From Micrococcales bacterium UBA2037 (GTDB lineage Bacteria > Actinomycetota > Actinomycetes > Actinomycetales > Microbacteriaceae), in the NCBI GenBank assembly GCA_002333405.1, contig DDBH01000012.1, positions 1-11,210 of the forward strand: a DNA stretch of 11,210 nucleotides, given 5' to 3'. This document shows, piece after piece, positions 5,065 through 11,210 of the stretch. The notes beneath the pieces are model-generated. The model ran no database searches. It saw nothing but the letters and a program-made list of their open reading frames with translations, and was not told the DNA's origin. Positions within the stretch are counted from its first letter, which is position 1; every line of letters starts with the position of its first letter. The position numbers and the translations under genes were made by a program.

Positions 5065-7125
5065 TTGTTGGAATGGAATGAGATTGATGACCTGGCAGTC
5101 AAGACTGCCAAGGTTTTGGCAGCAGACGCAGTGGAGAAGGTTGGTAATGGCCACCCCGGTACTGCAATAAGCCTTGCACCGGCGGCATATCTACTTTTTC
5201 AGAAGGTAATGAAGCATGACCCATCAGACGATCGATGGGCTGGTCGCGACCGCTTTATTCTGTCCGTCGGGCACTCATCGCTGACTCTTTATAACCAGCT
5301 ATTCCTTGGCGGCTTTGGGCTGGAGAAGAAAGACATCGAGGCCCTGCGCACCTGGGGTTCACTGACTCCCGGGCACCCTGAGTTTGGTCACACCGATGGC
5401 GTTGAAATCACCACCGGGCCTTTGGGCCAGGGGCTAGCTTCAGCCACCGGCTTTGCAATGTCCACCAGGTTCGAGCGCGAACTATTTGACCCATCGGCTG
5501 CCGCTGGAGAATCAGTCTTTGACCACTTCGTCTACGTAATTGCTGGCGACGGCGACCTGCAAGAGGGAGTCAGCTCGGAGGCGGCATCGATGGCTGGACA
5601 CCTGGGACTTGGCAACCTAATCGCAATTTACGACTCCAACCAGATTTCCATTGAGGACGACACCGATATCAGCTTCTCTGAAGACGTCGCAAAGCGCTAC
5701 CAGGCTTATGGCTGGGAGACCATTGAAGTCGACTGGCATCAGGGTGGTTACCACGAAGATGTCCAGGCGCTCTACGATGCAATCGAGAAGGCCAAGGCAA
5801 ATACCTCGCAGCCAACGCTAATTACCCTAAAAACGATTATCGGGTGGCCTAGCCCAACTAAGCAGAACACTGGAAAAATCCACGGTTCCAAGCTCGGTGC
5901 CGAGGAGCTAGCGGGCTTGAAAGAGGCTCTTGGTTTTGATCCAGAACTTAGCTTCCAGGTGTCTGAAGAGGTGCTTACCCACACTAGGAAGCTAGTTGAC
6001 AGAGGAGCTTCTGCAAGGAGTGACTGGGACCAGCAGTTTGCGCTCTGGCAGGAAGCCAACCCAGACGCCGCAAAGCTATTCGAGCGAATCTTAAAGTCAG
6101 AACTTCCTTCAAACATTGTCGATGCGCTGCCTGAATTCACCGCCGGTGAAGAACTGGCAACCAGAGCTGCCTCCGGGAAGGTTCTGAACGCCATCGCAGA
6201 AGTAATGCCAGAGCTCTGGGGCGGTTCCGCTGACCTTGCAGAATCCAACAACACGACCATTGAGGGTGGCGGATCCTTCGTTCCTGCGAAGTGGTCGACC
6301 AAGGCTTGGACTCCAAAGCCTGCTGGCCGAATCCTGCACTTTGGAATTCGCGAGCACGCCATGGGGGCAATCCTCAATGGCATTACGTTGTCCGGTAAGA
6401 CAAGGGTCTTCGGGGGCACCTTCTTGGTCTTCTCCGACTACATGCGTCCTGCTGTTCGTCTGGCAGCACTGATGGGCATCGCGCCGATTTACGTCTGGAC
6501 ACACGACTCGGTGGCACTTGGCGAAGATGGACCAACCCACCAGCCAATCGAACACTTGACGGCACTACGTGCAATCCCAAACCTTGACATCGTTCGCCCG
6601 GCTGATGCCAATGAGACTGCTCAGGCATGGCTGGCCGTCCTGAAGAACACCAAGAATCCAGCCGGCCTGGTACTGACCAGGCAGAACCTTCCAGTGCTTG
6701 ATAGATCGCCAGGTTTCGGTCAGGCTACCGAGGTGGAGAAGGGTGCTTACATCTATGCTGAGGGCTCTTCCAAGCCAGAACTAATTCTCATTGCCACCGG
6801 TAGCGAGGTTCAATTCGCTGTTGAGGCCAGAGCAGAGCTCGAGGCAAAGGGCATTTCAACTCGGGTAGTTTCAGCGCCATGCCTGGAATGGTTCGAAGCC
6901 CAGTCTGAAGAGTATCGGGCAAGCGTGCTACCTCCCGAAGTAAAGGCGAGGGTCTCCATTGAGGCTGGCCTGAGCACAGGCTGGAGGCAGTATGTCGGAG
7001 ACGCAGGAATTGCTATTGGCATCGACCACTTCGGTGCTTCAGCTGATTACCAGACGCTCTACTCACAATTTGGAATTACAACGGCGGCCGTAGTTTCTGC
7101 GGCTCAGAAAGTGCTCGGGAAGTAA
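5065..7125 (+). CDS. tkt: Transketolase
   Basis: This thiamine-diphosphate enzyme moves two-carbon ketol units between sugar phosphates in the non-oxidative pentose phosphate pathway (xylulose-5-P with ribose-5-P or erythrose-4-P). The 686-residue product matches the usual length. It has the substrate-site GNGHPG (27-32, H30), the TPP/Mg motif from GDGDLQEG (161-168) to DSNQIS (190-195), and the central pyrimidine domain with FGIREHAM (426-433, catalytic Glu430). DGPTHQPIEH (488-497) and the C-terminal domain from about 560 follow. The start is TTG at 5065, judged from the AGGA site and the match of LEWNEIDDLAV to actinobacterial Tkt N-termini; the adjacent TTG at 5068 cannot be ruled out. 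It is first in the tkt-tal-pgi-zwf operon, 2 bases from tal and divergent from ctaB. The TTG start may lower initiation rate. Function is secure. Confidence 0.97.
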   Translation: MLEWNEIDDLAVKTAKVLAADAVEKVGNGHPGTAISLAPAAYLLFQKVMKHDPSDDRWAGRDRFILSVGHSSLTLYNQLFLGGFGLEKKDIEALRTWGSLTPGHPEFGHTDGVEITTGPLGQGLASATGFAMSTRFERELFDPSAAAGESVFDHFVYVIAGDGDLQEGVSSEAASMAGHLGLGNLIAIYDSNQISIEDDTDISFSEDVAKRYQAYGWETIEVDWHQGGYHEDVQALYDAIEKAKANTSQPTLITLKTIIGWPSPTKQNTGKIHGSKLGAEELAGLKEALGFDPELSFQVSEEVLTHTRKLVDRGASARSDWDQQFALWQEANPDAAKLFERILKSELPSNIVDALPEFTAGEELATRAASGKVLNAIAEVMPELWGGSADLAESNNTTIEGGGSFVPAKWSTKAWTPKPAGRILHFGIREHAMGAILNGITLSGKTRVFGGTFLVFSDYMRPAVRLAALMGIAPIYVWTHDSVALGEDGPTHQPIEHLTALRAIPNLDIVRPADANETAQAWLAVLKNTKNPAGLVLTRQNLPVLDRSPGFGQATEVEKGAYIYAEGSSKPELILIATGSEVQFAVEARAELEAKGISTRVVSAPCLEWFEAQSEEYRASVLPPEVKARVSIEAGLSTGWRQYVGDAGIAIGIDHFGASADYQTLYSQFGITTAAVVSAAQKVLGK

Positions 7126-7127
7126 GT

Positions 7128-8222
7128 ATGAATAAGAACCTGCAGGAACTAACCCAGGCCGGTGTCTCAATCTGGCTAGACGACCTATCTCGTGAGCGGA
7201 TTGAATCTGGAAATCTCCAGGACTTGATCGACACTCACTCGGTTCGCGGAGTGACCACCAATCCGACGATTTTTGCCGCAGCCCTGAAGGGCGAGGCATA
7301 CTCAACCGCGATTGCTGCTGAAGCTGCAGCCGGCTCAGATGCAAGCCGCGCGATTGCAAACATAACCTCTCAGGATGTCGCCGCTGCCTGCGACCTGTTC
7401 AGGCCAATCTATGACAGCTCCCACGGAGTGGATGGACGAGTTTCCATCGAGGTTGAACCAGGTTTGGCTAACGACAGCGACGGTACCGTGAAGCAGGCGC
7501 TGGAGCTTTACAAGCTCGTCGGTCGCGAGAACGTGATGATCAAGATTCCGGCAACCATCAACGGACTATCGGCAATTACGGCAGTAACCGCTGCTGGAAT
7601 TTCAGTCAATGTGACCTTGATCTTCTCGCTTGATCGCTACGACAGGGTAATCGATGCCTATCTCGATGGCCTGGAGCAGGCAAAAGCCAACGGTCATGAC
7701 ATTTCAAAGATCCATTCGGTTGCCTCATTCTTTGTCTCACGCGTTGACACTGAAGTAGATGCACGCCTCGAAGCACTGGGTCGCCCTGAGCTAAAGAGCA
7801 AGGCCGCGCTAGCCAACGCCCAGCTTGCCTACAAGTTGTTCCTGGAGCGCTTCACTGGAGCCCGCTGGGAGGCTCTTGAAGCAGCTGGAGCCAACCTGCA
7901 GCGCCCATTGATGGCTTCCACTGGCGTGAAGGACCCAAGCCTTCCTGACACGCTGTATGTGACTGAGCTAGTTTCTGCCAACGTGGTGAACACCATGCCC
8001 GAAAAGACCATGATGGCAACCGCTGACCACGGCGTGATTCCAGCCGAGTCGATCAAATCGTCATTTGGACAGGCTCAGGAGTTCCTAGGAGCGCTTGCCG
8101 AAGCCGGAATTGATCTGGACGAGGTGACTCTGCAGCTTGAAAAAGAAGGTGTTGAGAAATTTATCGTCTCTTGGAACGAGCTGGTTGAAACTGTGGCTAA
8201 CTCCCTGAAAGCAGCAAGCTAA
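7128..8222 (+). CDS. tal: Transaldolase
   Basis: Transaldolase transfers a dihydroxyacetone unit between sedoheptulose-7-P and glyceraldehyde-3-P to give erythrose-4-P and fructose-6-P. The 364-residue product fits the longer actinobacterial/fusion-type transaldolases rather than the short 210-220-residue forms. Signatures are SIWLDDLSRERI (14-25), GVTTNPTIF (41-49) and the Schiff-base lysine K139 in NVMIKIPAT. VNVTLIFS and the C-terminal TMPEKTM block follow. ATG at 7128 is preceded by GGAAG inside the last codons of tkt and starts 2 bases after the tkt stop. The stop overlaps the pgi ATG by one base (TAATG), so translation of the two is probably coupled. Confidence 0.96.
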   Translation: MNKNLQELTQAGVSIWLDDLSRERIESGNLQDLIDTHSVRGVTTNPTIFAAALKGEAYSTAIAAEAAAGSDASRAIANITSQDVAAACDLFRPIYDSSHGVDGRVSIEVEPGLANDSDGTVKQALELYKLVGRENVMIKIPATINGLSAITAVTAAGISVNVTLIFSLDRYDRVIDAYLDGLEQAKANGHDISKIHSVASFFVSRVDTEVDARLEALGRPELKSKAALANAQLAYKLFLERFTGARWEALEAAGANLQRPLMASTGVKDPSLPDTLYVTELVSANVVNTMPEKTMMATADHGVIPAESIKSSFGQAQEFLGALAEAGIDLDEVTLQLEKEGVEKFIVSWNELVETVANSLKAAS

Positions 8223-9799
8223 TGCAGGTAAAGCTCACCCTTGAGTTAGCTGAGGCCTTGTCTCCAACCGTTGACCAGCTGATATCGGATCAGGTGGCAT
8301 CGAGAATCGCAGCCAAAGACAGCACGGTATGGGGTTCCGAGGCAGAGGCCGAGGCTGCCATCCGACTTGGATGGGTGGATTCTGCCAAGAGTTCAGTCGA
8401 CCTTATCCCAGCAATTCTGAAGCTGCGGGATCAGTTCCGGGAGCAAGGGCTTGATCGAGTAGTTCTTTGTGGGATGGGCGGTTCGTCGCTTGCGCCAGAG
8501 GTGATTGGGAAGAACACAAACCACGAGATTGTGATTCTGGACTCAACCGCTCCGGACCAGGTTCAAAGCGCGGTTAGAGACCTTGAGCGAACCATCGTTG
8601 TGGTTAGCTCAAAATCTGGCTCCACGGTAGAGACCGACAGTCAGAAGCGAGCTTTTGAGGCCGGATTCCGGGCCGAGGGTATCGACCCGCGTGACCGGAT
8701 TGTGATCGTCACAGACCCGGGTTCGCCGCTTCAAGACGCGGCCGAGTCCGATGGCTATCGAGTATTTAATGCAGACCCAACGGTGGGCGGTCGTTACTCA
8801 GCCCTGACAGCGTTCGGACTAGTTCCTACCGGACTTGCCGGATCTGATATCTCCACTTTGCTTGCGAACGCGTCGATGGCTAGAAGCGAACTGGCCAGCG
8901 ATTCGATTGATAACCCAGCACTTTGGTTGGCCGCGGCATTGGCAGCGACCCCTGGCAGCACCGACGTCAAGGACAAGTTTCTGATTGAAACTGACTTGCT
9001 TCCTGGGTTCGGGGACTGGGTCGAGCAACTGGTAGCTGAAAGCACCGGAAAGCTTCAAAAGGGCACGTTGCCGGTGGTGGTAACGAAATCAGCTCCTGAA
9101 ATTTCAGACCGCCCCGAAGACACGCTCATGGTCAGCTTTAGCGATTCGGACCCAAGCATCTCGGACGTAACATTCAGCGGTCAGCTGGGTGAACTGTTCC
9201 TGCTCTGGGAGTATGCAACCGCAATTGCGGGTCAGATTCTCGGCATCAATCCATTTGATCAACCCGACGTAGAGTCAGCGAAAATTGCCGCTCGCCAGCT
9301 ATTGGATGCCCCGCACTTCTCAAGCGAAGTTGACTTCGTTGACCGAGGGATTTCGGTTACTAGCTATGGCATGAATGTCGTGGGCAGCACAGTTGAGGCA
9401 GCCGTCGAGCAGCTCTTTGAGCAGGTTGGAGAATCCAGCTTTATCGCCATTCATGTTTATCTCAGTAGGACCGAATATCCGCAGTTCGAGGCACTCAGGG
9501 ACATTATTGCTAAGCGCACCGGGCGCCCAGTGACGTTCGGGTGGGGGCCAAGGTTCCTGCACTCGACTGGTCAGTACCACAAGGGCGGGCCAAGACAGGG
9601 GCTCTACTTGCAGATTACCGGCAATCATGGAATGGACCTGGATCTCAAGGACCGTCCGTTTAGTTTTGGTGAACTAATCGCAGCCCAGGCAGCAGGAGAC
9701 GCCAGAGTGCTAGAGGCGAATTCTTTGCCGGTTGTATCGCTTCATATGGACGAGCCGCTTGCTGGCCTGTCGATGCTTGAAAAGGTTATTGCTTCGTGA
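8222..9799 (+). CDS. pgi: Glucose-6-phosphate isomerase (Tal/Pgi-fusion type)
   Basis: The enzyme interconverts glucose-6-P and fructose-6-P, linking glycolysis to the pentose phosphate pathway. The 525-residue product has two SIS-type sugar-binding regions. Motifs are CGMGGSSLAPEV (83-94), SSKSGSTVET (129-138, phosphate binding), GGRYSALTAFGL (189-200), ESTGK (273-277), GINPFDQPDVE (341-351) and STGQYHKGGP (448-457). These resemble the isomerase half of bifunctional transaldolase/Pgi proteins more than the classical E. coli-type Pgi; this is by recall, not alignment. It sits between tal and zwf, overlapping tal by 1 base and zwf by 4 bases (GTGA). Being in the pentose phosphate operon suggests a main role in recycling fructose-6-P to glucose-6-P for Zwf. 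There is no strong ribosome binding site, in keeping with coupling to tal. Whether a second pgi exists elsewhere in the genome cannot be known here. Confidence 0.92.
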   Translation: MQVKLTLELAEALSPTVDQLISDQVASRIAAKDSTVWGSEAEAEAAIRLGWVDSAKSSVDLIPAILKLRDQFREQGLDRVVLCGMGGSSLAPEVIGKNTNHEIVILDSTAPDQVQSAVRDLERTIVVVSSKSGSTVETDSQKRAFEAGFRAEGIDPRDRIVIVTDPGSPLQDAAESDGYRVFNADPTVGGRYSALTAFGLVPTGLAGSDISTLLANASMARSELASDSIDNPALWLAAALAATPGSTDVKDKFLIETDLLPGFGDWVEQLVAESTGKLQKGTLPVVVTKSAPEISDRPEDTLMVSFSDSDPSISDVTFSGQLGELFLLWEYATAIAGQILGINPFDQPDVESAKIAARQLLDAPHFSSEVDFVDRGISVTSYGMNVVGSTVEAAVEQLFEQVGESSFIAIHVYLSRTEYPQFEALRDIIAKRTGRPVTFGWGPRFLHSTGQYHKGGPRQGLYLQITGNHGMDLDLKDRPFSFGELIAAQAAGDARVLEANSLPVVSLHMDEPLAGLSMLEKVIAS

Positions 9800-11210
9800 G
9801 CAACAACCCGCTACGTGACCCTAGGGACCGTAGATTACAGAAGATTGCCGGACCCAGTGGGCTAATCATGTTTGGTGTAACCGGTGACTTGGCAAGGAAG
9901 AAGTTGCTGCCTGCAATCTATGACCTAGCCAATCGCGGTCTGCTACCTCCGGCCTTCTCACTCGTGGGCTTTGCTAGGCGCGACTGGAGCGAAGAGGACT
10001 TCGAGAAAGTTGTCTACGAGTCCGTGAAAGAGCACGCTAGAACCCCCTGGTCTGAGGATGTTTGGAATCAGCTGGTTCAAGGAGTGCGATTCGTTTCCGG
10101 CAGGCACGATGACCCAGAGGCTTTTGAGAGACTGAAACAAACTGTGGACGAGCTGGACAAAGAGCGTGGCACCGCAGGTAATCATGCTTTTTATCTGTCA
10201 ATCCCTCCAAGAGACTTCCCGTTGGTTGTTGAGCAACTATCAAGCTCTGGACTTGCCGAGGCTGGCCCCAATCAGTTCCGTCGAGTTGTGATTGAAAAGC
10301 CATTTGGCTCAAACCTTGAAACAGCTATCGAGCTAAACAATGTTGTGGAGAGCGTTTTTCCAGCAGATTCGGTCTTCAGGATTGATCACTATCTGGGTAA
10401 GGAAACTGTTCAAAACATTCTTGCGCTGCGATTTGCAAACCAGCTTTTCGAGCCAATTTGGAACAACAACTACATCGACCACGTCCAGATTTCAATGGCG
10501 GAAGACATTGGAATCGGTGGTCGTGCCGGCTACTACGACGGCATCGGCGCTGCAAGAGACGTGATCCAAAATCACCTATTGCAACTTTTGGCTCTGACGG
10601 CGATGGAGCAACCGCTCACGTTTGAAGCCTCCGACTTGAGAGCCGAAAAGGAGAAGGTTCTAGCTGCTGTTAGCTTGCCGGAAGATCTTGGTGCTCACAC
10701 TGCCCGGGGTCAATACGAAGCTGGCTGGCAGGGCGGACAGGAAGTACTCGGCTACCTGGGCGAAGACGGCATTGATCCTGATAGCAAGACCGAGACCTTT
10801 GCTGCAATGCGCCTGGACATTCAAAACCGACGCTGGCAGGACGTTCCGTTTTATTTGCGAGCAGGAAAGAGGCTAGGTCGCCGCGTTACTGAGATTGCAG
10901 TGGTGTTCAAGCGCGCTCCTCAGCTACTGTTTGGAGCCACTCAAACTGCTTTGCTGGGTGAAAATGCACTTGTGATTCGAGTTCAGCCCAATGAGGGCGT
11001 GACCATTCGATTTGGTTCGAAGGTTCCGGGTCCCAGCATGCAGGTCAGGGATGTAACGATGGACTTTGGCTATGGCCATGCTTTTACCGAGGACTCCCCC
11101 GAGGCCTATGAGCGATTGATTCTGGATGTACTCCTGGGCGAGCCACCGCTTTTTCCTAGGCAGCGCGAAGTCGAGCTCTCCTGGAAAATTCTTGATCCGA
11201 TCGTCTCGTT
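9796..11210 (+). CDS. zwf: Glucose-6-phosphate 1-dehydrogenase, 3' end cut by the window
   Basis: Zwf oxidises glucose-6-P to 6-phosphogluconolactone with NADP+, the entry step of the oxidative pentose phosphate pathway. A GTG at 9796 opens a frame with no stop to the window end: 471 codons, against about 510 for the family, so some 40 residues are missing. Seen are the dinucleotide-binding GVTGDLARKK (27-36) and EKPFG (167-171). The substrate motif RIDHYLGKE (195-203) includes D197, H198 and K202. RDVIQNHLLQLL carries H260, 62 residues after H198, as the base His240 follows His178 in Leuconostoc G6PDH. FYLRAGKRL follows further on. GTG is chosen because it overlaps the pgi stop (GTGA) and has AAAAGG 10 bases upstream. 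The usual actinobacterial continuation is opcA and pgl, beyond this window. Confidence 0.95.
   Translation, partial: MSNNPLRDPRDRRLQKIAGPSGLIMFGVTGDLARKKLLPAIYDLANRGLLPPAFSLVGFARRDWSEEDFEKVVYESVKEHARTPWSEDVWNQLVQGVRFVSGRHDDPEAFERLKQTVDELDKERGTAGNHAFYLSIPPRDFPLVVEQLSSSGLAEAGPNQFRRVVIEKPFGSNLETAIELNNVVESVFPADSVFRIDHYLGKETVQNILALRFANQLFEPIWNNNYIDHVQISMAEDIGIGGRAGYYDGIGAARDVIQNHLLQLLALTAMEQPLTFEASDLRAEKEKVLAAVSLPEDLGAHTARGQYEAGWQGGQEVLGYLGEDGIDPDSKTETFAAMRLDIQNRRWQDVPFYLRAGKRLGRRVTEIAVVFKRAPQLLFGATQTALLGENALVIRVQPNEGVTIRFGSKVPGPSMQVRDVTMDFGYGHAFTEDSPEAYERLILDVLLGEPPLFPRQREVELSWKILDPIVS

Noticed and set aside
5772..6419. 215-codon open frame on the minus strand inside tkt
   Set aside because: Its whole length is antisense to well-conserved transketolase sequence, the product has low-complexity Ser/Ala/Pro composition with no family signature, and there is no ribosome binding site. 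It is a shadow frame.
6109..6628. Several further minus-strand open frames of 77-148 codons inside tkt
   Set aside because: They overlap each other and the conserved tkt domains. The Arg/Pro/Cys-rich products are typical of antisense reading of a GC-biased gene.
1..11210. A hidden mobile element, CRISPR array, toxin-antitoxin or defence system
   Set aside because: The window is nearly all conserved core metabolic genes with junctions of a few bases. No repeats in array, transposase, tRNA or unassigned gene-sized stretch was seen on either strand.

Overview
The window looks like a core chromosomal segment of a moderate-GC actinobacterium. I infer the family Microbacteriaceae or a near relative, for example one of the small freshwater lineages. 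The inference rests on gene order: a suf operon beside ctaA, and ctaB divergent from tkt-tal-(pgi)-zwf, is an order known from actinobacteria. The protein sequences agree, for example the actinobacterial form of CtaA, a Tal of about 364 residues, and a Pgi of the Tal/Pgi-fusion type. No sequence search was possible, so the taxon is an inference.

Layout. Positions 1-1458 (minus strand) hold the first codons of a likely sufD and the complete sufB, which build iron-sulfur clusters. A 146-bp divergent spacer (1459-1604) carries a perfect 9-bp inverted repeat and a 19-bp sequence that resembles a DtxR/IdeR iron box. Positions 1605-4033 (plus strand) hold ctaA (heme A synthase) overlapping by 4 bp with a class I photolyase gene. 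Positions 4030-4938 (minus strand) hold ctaB (heme O synthase), whose stop codon overlaps that of the photolyase gene in a shared CTAG. A second divergent spacer (4939-5064) carries the candidate ctaB promoter with a possible tkt -10 element inside it. From 5065 to the right edge runs a tight plus-strand operon: tkt, tal, pgi and zwf, the last cut off by the window end.

Function. CtaB (heme b to heme O) and CtaA (heme O to heme A) supply the aa3-type terminal oxidase. SufB with SufC/SufD assembles Fe-S clusters, so the left half concerns respiratory and iron cofactors plus light-driven DNA repair. The right half is the oxidative and non-oxidative pentose phosphate pathway with its link to glycolysis: Zwf makes NADPH, Tkt and Tal interconvert sugar phosphates, and Pgi returns fructose-6-P to glucose-6-P. 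Junctions of -4, -1 and +2 bp imply co-transcription and translational coupling.

The window is almost wholly coding; no gene-free stretch exceeds 150 bp. I see no mobile element, CRISPR array, tRNA, rRNA or defence gene, and no new multi-gene system. The points worth following up are the regulatory signals in the sufB/ctaA spacer, an apparent two-helix insertion in CtaA, a Tyr in place of the outer Trp of the photolyase electron chain, and the unfused but overlapping tal-pgi pair.
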